From contig CP021221.1 of the NCBI GenBank assembly GCA_003999685.1, positions 186,001-250,000 on the forward strand: a stretch of DNA of 64,000 bases, in the 5' to 3' direction. Under the pieces are notes generated by a model. The model did not search any database. It saw only the letters and a list, made by a program, of their open reading frames with translations, and was not told the DNA's origin. Shown one piece after another: positions 22,359-34,528 of this stretch (the stretch's first letter is position 1; every line of letters starts with the position of its first letter). A program made the translations under genes and the position numbers. Source of the DNA: Taiwanofungus camphoratus (Eukaryota; Basidiomycota; Agaricomycetes; Polyporales; Taiwanofungaceae).

Positions 22359-23640
22359 TTATCGTCGCTTCTTCCTACTTTTTCCTCCAGATTTTACTAG
22401 GCTGTGTTGGAAGTCTTCGTCGTATCCTACGCATTTCATGCACCAGACACCGACAGTCTATAGGTGCATGGTCAGCACGGGACAGCGATTTTGCACCCAC
22501 AGTTATGTTACCTCTTCACCATTGTCGTATGCAGCCAAAATTTGCTGAGCTGAGATTTGCTTGTAGTCATTGAGATCTGTGATCGCGTGGTCGATTTCTT
22601 CTTGGGTGGGCCGACGTCCAGACTGAAGTCTGAGATGAACGCTGGCTCGGATGTGTTTACCCCAGCCCTTATATTATCACTCCAGTTCTTCCGCACCTAT
22701 ACATATATAGTTGAAGTTGAAGCGGTATGTACTATTAAGATCTAAGACACGAATTCAACGCACGATGTCTGTTTGAGCACGCCATTCATCTGTCGTAAAG
22801 GACGCTGCCAGCTCATACGAACCAAGATATAGCCACCTACTCTTCTGCAGGCGAACAAAGAGCACCATGGTCTTTGGACGTCTCATAGACCATGGGTCCA
22901 CTGTCGGAGTCGTTGCGAAGACTAGACCGGGATGGCCAGGTTTCTGAGGGGCATAAGAGGCATATTCGAGGTTGATGCACATGAGGTTATTATACCCATG
23001 CTTGTCCAGCTTTTCGGCTTTTGGCTCAGGGAATGTATCCCGGGCGCCGCGTCCAAACCGCTGACAAATGAACATCCGTTCGACAGTGAAGTTCTGAGTC
23101 TTCTCATCAGCGGTGACAGGATATGGGTGAGGGTCAGCAGGTGCAAGGCGCCTGAAGAATGCAGCATCACCAAGAAAACGCTCTTGCTTGATGTCAGCTT
23201 TTGGTTGAAGGACCAACTGTCAGTATGAGCTCTTGAATCCATCCATTGAGGGACACAGACGTTTGACAATTTCTCCAGCGCTTCCTTCATTTCCGCCTCG
23301 CTCATAGCCTCTGCCTTCACGATGATCTCATCCGCCGGTACGGCATCAGCATCTTGTGTTTCAAGCACCTGATCTTCCACTAGTACGCCATCGTTAACGA
23401 GCCCGCGCTGTTTCTAATTTTGAGGCTCTGCCGACTTTACATCCACGTCAGTATTCCAAGGAACGGCAGGGAATCCAAGAGCACATTTGGTGAAAGACTG
23501 CGCTTTTTGACGTTGTTCATAGACATCAGTGACAACGGTTGTGTACAACAGAATCACAAGTCCTGAATCAGCTTTCGGATGCCGAGCCTGTCGTGAAGTC
23601 TCAGTGGGTTATGGGATGCAAACGCATTATTAGCTGCCAT
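22359..23640 (-). pseudogene. Decayed paralogue of the DUF6697-like gene
   Basis: The same protein pattern as the gene at 13.6-15.2 kb can be read: LSNLVLQPKADI, FTVERMFICQRFG, GLVFATTPTVDPWSMRRPKTMVLF, WLYLGSYELAASFTTDEW, VRKNWSDN, then IRASVHLRLQSGRRPTQEE and TVGVWCMKCVGYDEDF, with introns at the same places. Two faults are visible. Around 22670 the frame must shift by one base between VRKNWSDN and IRASVHL. Near 23417 a TAG interrupts an otherwise continuous frame from ALGFPAVPW to GLVNDGVL, unless an unusually short intron of about 30-35 nt removes it. The N-terminal exon (MAANNAFASH..., 23640) is tentative. It is either a pseudogene, a poorly assembled gene or a gene with unusual splicing. 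Confidence 0.6.
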
Positions 23641-24154
23641 ATCCGAGTCGGAAACCGGAGGATTCTAGCCAGAAAAGGCAATCTAACTTGGAAGTTCGAA
23701 GTTAACAGCTTCCGATCCTAGTATTTGTATCAAGGGACTCTGACCTCTAAGTTAAGACTTCTCTGGGTCATTTTGACAGTTTAAGTTACGAGCCTTCCCA
23801 TTTCCATAATCATACCCTATACTACGGCCAACAGACTAATGGGTTTTGCTGGTTCCAGATCTCAACGGCGTCGATTTCGATTACAACTGGCTCCACCTCT
23901 GTGTTCCCGGTATCTAGTCGCAATTGAAACTGGAATAACGGGATGTGGTCAAGAATCGTTGTCGGTCCTGCGGCAAGGACGGACCTAGCCTTCGGATGTC
24001 GGTGCACGCGGATGCTACGAAGGCTTGGAACTCAACTCTGAGTTTCCAAATGTCTATAAAAACCCTGCGTTTTCGAGGCTAAGTCCTTCACAAATCTTCG
24101 TCACTTCCACAAGTCTACCTTTGTTCAATCGCTATAATTTTGCTTTCGTTCGCA
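23641..24154. other. Intergenic, promoter of the aspartic protease
   Basis: The 514-base gap holds the protease promoter, including a TATA box listed separately. No gene seen. Confidence 0.5.
24055..24062 (+). promoter_or_regulatory. TATA box of the aspartic protease
   Basis: TATAAAAA lies 93 bases before the ATG at 24155. This fits transcription starting about 30 bases downstream and a 5' leader of roughly 60 bases, typical of highly expressed fungal secreted enzymes. Confidence 0.6.
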
Positions 24155-25572
24155 ATGCAGTTGTCCGTTGCCTTTGTTATTTCTGCGCTTAGTGTCCTTT
24201 CCGTTTCGTCCCCCGTGGAGCTCCCACATGGAATGAAGATTTCTCTTAGCAAGCGCACCAACTTGGCTGGCCCAGACGGTGTAGTAAACTCCACTGCCCT
24301 TCAAGGACATATTGCCTATGCATCATCGTGTGTAATTTGCTTCGCCAGCATGTACATGTACTAACTCAATACTTACCCCAACCAGCAAATTCCAAAATGG
24401 TTTTGCTGCATATGAACAGAACACAGGCAAAACGCATCCCCTCGCCGCAACAAGCCGCGTAGCAAAAAGAGCTGCCGCTCCTCTACCTCTCACAAATGAC
24501 CAAAATGGTGAACTCTGGCAGGGAGCGATCACTGTCGGCACACCACCGCAGAGTTTCTCTGTTGATTTCGACACCGGGAGTAGTGATCTCTTCCTTCCCG
24601 GCCCTGACTGCACCGCACACTGCGACGGACATCGGTCGTATAATCCCGGTGCCAGCAGTACCTCTCAAAAACTGGAGAAGCCGTTCACTCTTGCATATGG
24701 TGATGGCTCATCCGTTAATGGCCAAGAATATTCTGACAACGTCGGAATCGCTGGCCTTACCGTAAGCATTTCTCTTCCGTACACGTCTTGTACAGTACAG
24801 CTAAGACACACTCCCTCAGGCATCTGGCGCTACCCTAGGTGCCGCAGCCATCTACTCTCAAGGCTTCTCGACGGCCGACTTTCCTCCTGATGGCCTAATG
24901 GGCATGGCTTTCCAATCCATCTCGCAATATAACGCACCACCAGTCTTCCAGGCCCTCGTTGCAGACAAGCAAGTTAACGAGGCGATCTTCTCCTTCAAGC
25001 TCGCTCAAACAGGTTCAGAGCTGTATCTGGGCGGTTACGACACATCCCTTTTCCGTGGAACCATCACCTATACTCCCGTAACCCATCAGGTCAGTGTCAC
25101 TTGCCTATTATTCAAAACAATATCCACTGATTACTAGTTTAAATTTGTTTAGAGTTACTGGCAAGTCGACATGGATGCCGTCTCTATCAACGGACAAGGA
25201 GCCCTTAGCAAGCTCTCCGCTATCATTGATACCGGTACAACCCTTGTCATCGGCGACACCAACAACGTCAACAAGCTGTATGCTGCTATCCCTGGCTCCA
25301 AGGATGTCTCACAGACCGCCGGGCCGGGTTTCCACTCTGTTCCTTGCGACGCCATCCCAACAATCAGCTTGATGTTCGGAGGAAAGGCATTTGACATTTC
25401 AAAAGAGCTGTTCAACCTTGGGAAAGTCAGCCCTGGTTCGTCTGACTGTCTAGGTGGGATTGTGGGGGCAGACAACCAGGAATTCTGGGTGGTCGGTGAC
25501 CTTTACCTCCAGAACGTGTATACTGTTTTCGATATCCAGAATAGTCAGGTTGGCTTTGCCGATCTTGCGTAA
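24155..25572 (+). CDS. Secreted pepsin-like aspartic protease (polyporopepsin type)
   Basis: Four exons (24155-24327, 24386-24761, 24820-25089, 25153-25572) join in phase into 412 residues, the usual length of an A1 pre-pro-enzyme. A signal peptide (residues 1 to about 19) precedes a pro-segment ending near a Lys-Arg pair at 85-86. The catalytic Asp residues are D120 in DFDTGSSD and D299 in IIDTGTT. The flap region has YGDGSSVNG, and the second lobe carries ELYLGGYD and the terminal FWVVGDLYLQNVYTVFD. Polyporopepsin-like enzymes are secreted, work at acid pH and help feed on protein nitrogen. All key residues are present, so it should be active. A broken relative lies at 35.4-37.0 kb on the other strand. 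Confidence 0.95.
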
Positions 25573-26345
25573 CTTGTCCACGTCATGTATAGACTGTCAA
25601 GTTGATTATAAATATATCTGATTGAACAAAAATAATATTACTGCCAGCGTCGAGAATATCGCGAAGACTCGTAAGGTGTCGCATACATACCTATCCCGTC
25701 AAAAGTGAATATATCCGTCGATTTGATAGGCCAGTAGTACTTGAAAATTTGTAAACTACGAGAGAATTGAAGCAAGGTATCACTATATGTCTGCTGCAGT
25801 GTAGCTCTGTTGTATCAGTCAACATCTGACTTCCGATAGTACCTATTTTACACAGCCGCACATTTTTTGCCTCTATTCTTGTAGCCCAGAATGTGGATCC
25901 CGGATCTGCGGGTAGCATGGCTAGATTGAAGCACTTCATACATGGCTGGGCATCCGACGCAAATGGTGTACAATATTATCGTTGATAGGTACCATCCCAG
26001 ACACTTCTAGAATAGTTGCGACGGAGTTGCATAGCTGTGAGGTCTTCGCAATAACAGGGTTTGATTTGACCGCTATCGTCTCTGAAGAGGCTCGGGAGTC
26101 AAAGGACTTGGACGGGCAGACCGCAGACAGGTAGGTATACGGCGAGTCATGATGGTGTCCGAGAGCTATCGCGTCTTACCTTTTCAGGCACGCCGACGAG
26201 ATTGAAACATATCATCAATGCTGTGCGGCTGCATCATTAGGTCGCCATGCGATATAAGACCGTCACGATATTACACAACGATCTCCGCGTACACTACCTT
26301 TCATTTCCTTCTACTTCGTTCCTTCGCGACCTCTTGTAAGTATTT
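25573..26345. other. Intergenic
   Basis: 773 bases between two + strand genes: 3' end of the protease and promoter of the next gene. A pyrimidine-rich stretch lies close to the next start (about 26280-26330). No gene seen. Confidence 0.5.
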
Positions 26346-27375
26346 ATGGCCATACTCGATCTTCAACATGGCGTGCGCGGCTTTCACGCGCGAGACGTTC
26401 ACCGACGGAGTTTCGCTTCCGTTGATCTGTTTGCGACGGCGACAGCTGTCTTGGAGGGGGCAGAGGCATCACCGAGCACTTCAGCGGTGGCGAACCATGG
26501 ATCGGCGCATCATATGTCGAAGACCATGGAAGCTCTGGCTGCGGTAATCGTGGTTATTGGTATAGCGATAATCGGTGAGATGTCTAATGGTCATTTGCGA
26601 ACTATGCCACTCATATGCTCTTGGATGGACACTAGGTCTTACGGCATGGAGATTTGGGAAATGGAGACGCCAAAAAGCCCGTGTGGATGCTGCCTCGCGG
26701 TCGATCAACGTTTCTTTGATGAAGGAGCGAAGCCTCAAGACGGTTCCCATTGATTTTGATAAAGAGGGTATGGTCCTCGAGAAACAGGCCATAGCAATCA
26801 ACCTCCCCGCAACTCCTGCCGCGAGCGCGAAACGGTCGTCGACTGGAAGACCATGGACGCATACTTTCTCTACCACGCTCTCGACGTTCTCGACGGAGAA
26901 AACCGAGCAGTCGGCGGGCCCACGTGACGACGACCGCTCGCCCCCGCCGTGCTACACCTTTGCAGACGTGGGCGGTCCTCTTCCCAATCCTCCCAGTGCT
27001 ACATCACAGCGCATACCACCCCCCGCGCTCGAGATTCCTGCCCATCCCCGGATCACCATCAGCCATGCTGGACTGACCAGCTCTGTCGTGGTCCCCAGCC
27101 CACGTTCTTCCTCGTTCATTGACTCACCACTGAGCAGGACCTCCCCGTCCACTGCGAGACCGAAATCCACGCTCGGCAGGAAGCTGATGCCCCGCATGGT
27201 GATGGTCCAAAGCACATTTACACCTTCACTCTCGGACGAACTTCCGATCAAGATCGGCGAGACGCTCAACATGCTAGACGAGTACGAAGACGAATGGTGT
27301 CTCGTCCAGCGGGTTGGCACAGCCAACGCGCAGAGGGGCGTTGTCCCTCGGTTCTGCCTTCGAGAGAAGGCCTAG
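26346..27375 (+). CDS. Single-pass membrane protein with C-terminal SH3 domain (Fus1-like build)
   Basis: Two exons (26346-26574, 26636-27375) join in phase into 322 residues. A Ser/Ala-rich N-terminal segment of about 60 residues precedes one hydrophobic helix (about residues 62-81, ALAAVIVVIGIAIIGLTAW) followed by basic residues (KWRRQKAR), which points to the C-terminal part being in the cytosol. A long Ser/Pro-rich linker leads to an SH3 domain at about 263-322 (QSTFTPSLSDELPIKIGE, EDEWCLVQ, GVVPRFCL). This order matches yeast Fus1 in outline, a cell-surface protein needed for mating cell fusion, but similarity of build is not proof of function. The start is uncertain: an in-frame ATG at residue 57, just before the helix, is also possible. 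Confidence 0.75.
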
Positions 27376-27903
27376 GCCTTCGTATTACTTTTACGTATCC
27401 CTGACGATTGACGACGCCGTTAGGCTTTACTGGTCCGTCTCACGAATCCGCCACCAAGTACCTGAACATCCCGATCTTTAAATCTGCCCACTCTTTACTT
27501 ATACAGATTATTTATGGCTTTGGATTGACTTTCGTATGACCGTCCTTTACTTTCTTCGATGAACTGTCGCCTTTCACATCGATGTTTATTCCCATTGATG
27601 GCTATATCGCCAACATTACATCGCCAATGCGCGACTATCCGTTCTTCAATCTGCTAGTCAGACTTTTTTGTTTAAATTATAGTTGACTGGAACTCGAGCA
27701 TTGTACGCGACTCGATATTGTACAGTTCAATGTTGCTCTTTTCGACGCTAGCTGTCAGGCGGAAATTCTTGTCAGACCCAAAGAAACGATAATTGACACG
27801 CCCTCCATCTAATACCAGTGACAAACTCAAGCAAACAACGTACCCTAAATTACATTTCCAAAGATCGTTCCCACACAGCATCTACCAGCTCGTGACTGAT
27901 GTC
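27376..27903. other. Intergenic between convergent genes
   Basis: 528 bases between two gene 3' ends, AT-rich in places. No gene or repeat seen. Confidence 0.5.
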
Positions 27904-30090
27904 TCAGGATTGCCCCGGAGGCGTCCACTCTGCAAGCCAGCCCTTCATAGCAGAGAGTGCTTGTCGCTGCACAGCGGCAACGGTGGCATCGACTCGACCG
28001 TTATCCGTAAGGAGGTCTGAGCAGTGGAACCCGTCGCCTACAGCGATAGGTTGACTCGATGTGCTCGGGAAAGACGTTCCATCAGCGGATACCGTTGCAT
28101 CCCGCCAAGGGTCACCTGTAAGCGGACCACGACGAAAATACAACCCAGTAAGTCAGTTGTCTGCATCAGGCACACTGTGTAGAACTACGCACGTTTACCG
28201 TTGGCAAAGAACAGCCTGTCCGACTTCACGAACCAACCGTCGTAGGCTGTGTTAGTTGCACTGACATTGGGGTCTCTCGCCTCCGGAAAAGCCTCCGGAA
28301 ACTGGTATGTACACTGGCGCTAGAAACAATTTGTCTCGATCAACAATTTTCAAACTAATGTTATTTTGACTGACCTCAGTATAAATAGGCTGGACGAGCC
28401 GACTAACGACGGTGGGCATGTTATCGGGAGCGCCGTCCTGGAAGAAGCCCATATAATTGCATCTGCATGGCGCATCAGCAGCAGACAAAGAGATCGCCAC
28501 GCGAGACTGACATGATCCAGTCCCAGGATCGGTCGGTGTTGTTGATCGAAATATCAGTCCAATAAGACGCATTCGTATCGTAGGTTCCCCAACAGTCTCT
28601 ACCACAGGGACAACATAAGCCATTAAGCAGAGACGGTCACATAGGCAACACGTACTCCGCGTCGGAATCGCCACACGCTGGAAGGACGACCACACCAGTT
28701 AGCATACCACACTTTGGACACTTATGCTCTCTTACCAGATGGCTGGAACGTATTCGCCCACCAAGATCCATACGCTTGAAGAGCATGCTTGAGGCCCCAA
28801 CCTTGAGGGGAGGCGTTGACGCCATCTTTCACCTCGAGGGCATCGCAAAAGTCTTGGAATATGGCTCCATTACCTTGATCCACGTCGAGTTCTTGCCAGT
28901 AGAATAAATTCGTGCTCACTGTAGCGAAAATCAGCAGTTTCGTTCGCAAAAGCGCTCGTATATGGCTAGTGCGATGTACACCCACAGGCGCTGCCAAAGT
29001 CATCCAAATGCGTCAAATTCATGTTGAAGAGGGTCTTGATGGCATCGATCTCCTCTGTCGTACCGTTCACGAACGTTGCATCAATGTGACCGATCACAGC
29101 CTGTAGGTCTGAAGAGCAATTCTGCGGCATGAATTGCCTGACAATGTCGAAGTAGCCCCAAAGGTTGCTGATCGGAAGTCAATCAATATTGATAACAAAA
29201 CGCTGAGCGAAAATTACTTACACGATGCTCTCCACTACTGCCGAGGAAGCGTAGCCAGCCCAGAAAACATCTGGCTCGCTAACGTTTGATGTATATCCGC
29301 GTCAAAAGATGTACATGATTTATGACCGCATATACAACAACTTACTTGACCTTGGTAAAGCTTGTCAGCGCGCCGGAATAGCTACCTCCAATTAAGATCC
29401 ACGGCGCTTCAGCCGGTGTGACGTGATCACCGCCTGGCATTGGCAGCTGCACGTTGTTAGCAAAGTATGCCAAGTCTTTGGTCGCTTGCTCAATCGTATG
29501 AACTTGAAGGCTTTCAACAGATAAATTTTGATAAGGGTTCGAGTAGCCATAGAAGCGATGTTCCAATACAACTGTGGCACCGTTCTCTTGCTCAGCAATT
29601 AGACCGTTGATAGTTTCGTTCGTCAAATAGATTTCGTAGCCTTAGTTCAGTGGGGAAAGAAATCATCAGTCATATTGCAGATGGATCATCAGTTCACACA
29701 CCATCTGCATTTGTCTCGCCCGGGGTGTTTAAAATAATGGGACCACCTGAAGAGCCATCGAAATCGGGCACTTAATACAGACACTCAAGAAGATGCTGCA
29801 GTCGTACCTGGCTCATAGAACTCCCAAGTATGCCAATACCGTTGTTGAAAGGTGCCCAGGCTCGGGTCATTATGATCAATGAGCTGATTGAAGTAATAGG
29901 TAGTATCGTATGGCGGTAATTTGGTCCCATTTCGGCTCGTGACGGGTCCAGAATACGAAGGAGCTCTCTTCGGCGCTAAGGGAAGTCCAAGTCTGTGACC
30001 CTTGGATCTGCTTCCTGGATGGAAGGCATTCGCAGTGAACGCGAGCAGTAGCAGCACCAGCGAAGAGGTGATAGCACGGACGACAGCCAT
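27904..30090 (-). CDS. Secreted serine peptidase, family S28 (prolyl carboxypeptidase-like)
   Basis: A multi-exon gene (about nine introns). The N-terminus at 30090 is a clear signal peptide (MAVVRAITSSLVLLLLAF). Next come YYFNQLIDHNDPSLGTFQQR, the family's typical entry motif, and VLEHRFYGYSNP, then the nucleophile elbow GGSYSGAL at about 29360-29390. The charge-relay Asp is expected in DPWRDATVS (about 28110) and the His in DGFHCSDLL (about 28030). The protein ends in SAMKGWLAEWTPPGQS. S28 enzymes cleave after proline, either from the C- or the N-terminus of peptides. In fungi they are secreted and work with acid proteases. All three catalytic positions appear present. Exact exon joins in the middle were not all fixed. 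Confidence 0.9.
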
Positions 30091-31996
30091 GACGATGAAT
30101 GATGGGTTCGATGCGTCGAAAAGAGGTTATGCAACCAGAGTCATTTAAAGGATCGACCTCTGCCAACTACCACCGGCCATTTGTTGCGACTGAAATTTGC
30201 GAGGCGGTGTGGACCGCTTTTCCACATGCACCCACGGCGTTCATCATTTCTTGTGGGAGCTATCTTCGGATTGGAAAGGATGTCCGCACGCGCGCCAATT
30301 AGACCTTGTGAACACAACGAATGCTCAAGGTTGATCGTTGCCGAGAAATTTGATGTGAGCTTCAGCCTCCCCCGGGTTGTTGTAGGCCTCAGGTAAGCGC
30401 GTCCATCCAGACAATTCCAACATCGCATGGTGCTTAACCAGTCAATGAAGTGGACACAAGTAAGCCTTACATGCTAAAGTCACCGCACGGATGACCCGGG
30501 ACCCGAAGCACGCTTGTTTGACCTAAGACGCAAAAACCATATGGCGCACCGTGATTCGGATGGGACACTTCTTCCGCAGGTTACAAAGAATCCACCGGTT
30601 TCGGATTCTAGCACGGTGCAATAAACCTATAACACCGACGATAATTGTTCATTACGAACTGGAACAATGGTAAGGACCACCGTGACACCCGGGGTAAATG
30701 AAACAGAAAGACGTTCATACCGGAGAAATACTAAATATTTGAGACTCCCATGTAATTTGTGCAACTATTTAAATTTAGCAACAATGCCAGCGCCAGCGCC
30801 ATTGATGGATGCCTCTTCTCTTGTCGAGACCGCCTTCCATCCACAACTGCGACTTTCAAGCACTCCAATTCATTCTTACACACGGAATCGCATGCTGTAT
30901 TATTCCCATGATACGATGGAGGTAGGTAGGGCAGCCGAGGCTGTTCAGCTCCCTGAGTCTGGAGTGCCCGCGCAAGCAAGCAAGGGCTTTGTGAGTACTA
31001 TTGAGACCACTGGAGACATATTTGTATGATGTCTTGTCGGTTGTTATAGCAGTGCTGACGTTGTAGAGAAAAAGGTCTGACTGTGTGTTTACCAGCATCC
31101 TCAGAAGAGGGGTGAAACTGGTGGGCTCAAGGTATGTGCCTTGTGGTGTAGGAGCACCCCGCCAAAGTATAACCAAGTTTTGTGCTTTAAGCATTCAAAT
31201 TCTGGTGCTTATGACTTCGCAAAAGGAAGGGACCCAATTCACAGACCGGCGGTTCTCGACATTCGATTGTGATGCAAGCGGGTAGACCCCAGTCAACCGC
31301 TGGGTCGCAGATTTCTGTAGTGCGTGACCATGATCAACACCAGCGACCCTGTTCTGTTCTTTGACTGTGAGGTCCGTGCTTGACTAGCTATTTGATGTGA
31401 CATTTCGCATTGGGAATCTCTCTCCAGTGTCTGGCGATACAGGAGTTCCCGAACTTGGTAACGATGCATTAATTTACCATGTTTTACACTTCAGTGGTCT
31501 GATCCTGTACGTTCAAAGGCAGCCCATCATCTTATGATGTTCCGCGGCCGTAAGGATGACCAACAAATTGATAAACACCTCTGAGACAGACCTTTACTGA
31601 CTGAGCGATGGATACGGCTCCGCGTTACATACGTCTGAATTCAAGTAGCGCGCGTATACTCAGCTGAGACTCCTTACTCCAACGAATTGCTGTTCCATTG
31701 AATCTGATACACATTATGCGGCTACGGCCACTTCATATGCTACAACGCGGTCTACAAATGCGATGGGTATCCGGTCGTGACAAGATGCGGACATTACAAA
31801 AATGATATGGATACAGGTCGAAGTGCATACACGTGCTCGACTAGGGGAATATGCGTGGCAAAGGAACGATACATCTGACACAGAAACGTCCGATAATTTG
31901 AAAATGATACTATGTTTAGCAGACTATCAGCAGCTGTCTTCTGCAATAAGGGTAGATGCTCACCAGAGTTCAAAGTGGTTCCTTGTCTCGAGCGGT
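30091..31996. other. Intergenic, 1.9 kb without a supported gene
   Basis: The part next to 30090 should hold the S28 promoter. An 8-bp inverted pair (GCACCGTG near 30545 and CACGGTGC near 30612) is the only structure I noticed. Short open frames on both strands (for example 30667-31029 +) have no family features and overlap each other. Confidence 0.45.
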
Positions 31997-34528
31997 TCAC
32001 AGCTTGGGTGATAGCTTGCCCCACCTCCTCTCCTTCTCCGCACTCAGAAAATCGCCCTTCTCTAGGTCCACATCCTCTCGCACAATGCCCGCGAGACTTG
32101 CTGAGCCAGGGCTCCCCAGCCCGTCCGCGCCGATCCCGGTAAGCCCAAGACCCACCATCGAGGGAGAGACGCCTTTCAAGTCCCTCTCGCGCATTTCTTC
32201 CATCGCATTCCGCCGCTCTCTGCCTCTGTCGCCTTCGCGCGTCCTCTCGCCTCTCAAACCTTCATCTCCTGGTCTCTGCCGCTCTCTTCGGACCTCTCCA
32301 TACTTGCGGAAAGTGTTAATGATTAATGCGAAATTCACGACGCCGAACGCAAATACAACGGTGATGGCCGTGCGTACACCGAGCGCCTGTGGTCTGTTGA
32401 GTGGTGCAGGAGGGTTCTGGTCTGCTTCCGAGCCGGTGCGCCACACAAACGACAAGATTGAGATGCAGAAAGTGATCATGGACCAGGCGAGCCATACTGC
32501 CGGTGTGGCAAGGAGTACCCAAATGTTCCACCAGATAGCCGTTTTGGTCTCCTGTGCTTCCTATATATCGGTTGCCACGGAGTCCATTCATAGGACGATC
32601 ATCGTCGATTATTTCCGATGAGAGCGACGAATCAGACAATCTGAATCACCAATGAAATGACAACTCCTCACCTCAGCCCACCGAGACGCCCTGTCCATAC
32701 TTCGCATAGTTCCAAATTGGACAATGTACACGCAACCGTACGATAGACTCATGAGCGCGAACACCAATGAAAAGAGTGCTGCAGAACGCGTCAACGGGTC
32801 GTCGGCAGCATCATCGACCTGGAACATCGTTAGAATAGCTCTGTATGCAAAACACGCGTGTCATGCGTCAATCAGTATAAGTCATTGAGGTTTCATGTCG
32901 AGAAAGAGGAAAGACCGGACCTCGGCGGCAACAGCAAGGTTAATACGCACGTGCAGAGGAGCGCGGAAACCAGGTTGAGGGTCTTCCACTCGCGCAGGAG
33001 CGAGTCCACGAAAAGCTCCCACGATTGCTTAAATCGCACCAGTGCTGGTGAGACCATTGGCGGATTCCACTCATCTGGAAACGGCAGAGGCAGTCTCGGG
33101 TGCTTGCGACGCGCCGACCTGCTTCTCGAGGCAACACCCTTAGCCGGGTGGCCCTCTGGCTCAGGAACTGTACACGCATCGATCATCCGCTGGACGTCGG
33201 GCTTGCTGATTTCAGCATCCTCGAAGACACGCGCAACGCGCGACCAGTAAAGCGCAGGTAGCCACAGGAGAAGAACAAGGTATGTCTGGCGCGGCAGTGT
33301 GTCGGTCAAGAACGTACGCGCGCCGCGAGCAAAAGATACCCAGCCGCTGTCCTTGTCTCCCTTTTCTCCCCCTTCATTCTTGCCATTTGCTGCCACGCAA
33401 AGTGCAGGCAGAGGGAGACACACCGGTAGCAAGTCATTGCATTCAACATCCATGTCTATGCCAGAAGGAAGCGGCTGGTCCATGGCACTGTCCTGGCGCA
33501 CGCCGAACCAGCATATACGCAGGCGGAAAGGATCGACAGGCACAAAAGGCTCCTCACGTGCGTGTGCGCGGTGCAAGGCCCAACCGAGTCGGCGAAGAGG
33601 TGACGCAGCACGCGACTGGGATGGCGAACGCGAAGTGGGCGTCTGGGTCTGCATGTCCTCTCTGCCGGGTTTGGGTGAATCATTGCGGGAATGCTTGTGG
33701 TGGTTGTTCAGTTGAGGTTGAGGGGTCCCACTAGGAAGGGGACTTTCACCGGAACGAGGAGAAGGAGAGGGAGCGGCAGAACTGCTGCGATGGGCCCTCC
33801 TAGTAGCCATAGCTGTCAACGAGTACACGTCAATATCAATATTTCTAGTAACGGCTGCAGCAACCCATGTAAAACGAATCTAGAAGCATAATATGCCGCT
33901 GTCTAGCCATATCACACATTCACTATAGTGGAAGAGGCATTTAAGATTCCATACGGCAGTGACGTGCCTTGCAGAAATTTTCACAAGTTGGAAGACAATT
34001 AAAGTCACCCGCTACAGATCATGAAGTGAATGGCTTCTCTTAGATACTTACCTTGTCTGATGCCTTGTAAAGTAGCTGGAAGGGACATGTGATCGCTATC
34101 AAGCGACGCCCTCTGCTTTGGAGTGTCCTTCCCAATGGAGCCTTCCGATTCACTTGTCCGCGTTGCACCGGGAAGGTTGTGCAGTGCTTGCAAACTGCCA
34201 GAAGGAGAATCGATAGATGAAAGAGAACCAGATGCATCGAGACTACGTCTGACTATACGACCTGGAGAGCGAAGACGTTCTAAAGCAGGGGATGATTGAA
34301 CAGGCAGAGCTGACAACTTGTCTGAGCTAGTAAGATTCGACGAAGACGATCCAGAGTCTGCTTCGAACTTCAGCGGAATCCCCGACATTCGTAATACAAA
34401 AAATACTCACCTTGAATAGCGGGTGTTCGGTCATTGCCTGAGGACGGAAAAGGAACAGAATTAGAGCTCGCAGCTGGCAGTCTCTCGACTGGATCCGTAG
34501 GTATATCAGGAGAATTGGCAGTCGTCAT
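31997..34528 (-). CDS. Multi-pass membrane protein of unknown function
   Basis: Five exons (34528-34411, 34357-34052, 33812-32921, 32840-32672, 32560-31997) join in phase into 682 residues. The first ~230 residues are Ser/Pro-rich and likely cytosolic. A folded region follows with FRLRICWFGVRQ and a first hydrophobic helix (YLVLLLWLPALYW). A second is LVSALLCTCVLTLLL. Further helices are SLVFALMSLSYGCVYIVQF, a WNIWVLLATPAVWLAWSMITF segment and AITVVFAFGVVNFALII: about five to six membrane spans. The tail is basic and charged (RRERQRPGDEG, RGERTREGDRGRERR). The 238-nt intron between the second and third exons is long for this window. An ATG at 33810 just after it would give a shorter 540-residue form. 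Family not recognised. Confidence 0.7.

Noticed and set aside
30545-30620. 8-bp inverted pair GCACCGTG / CACGGTGC
   Set aside because: Short arms with a ~60-base loop are expected by chance at this length.
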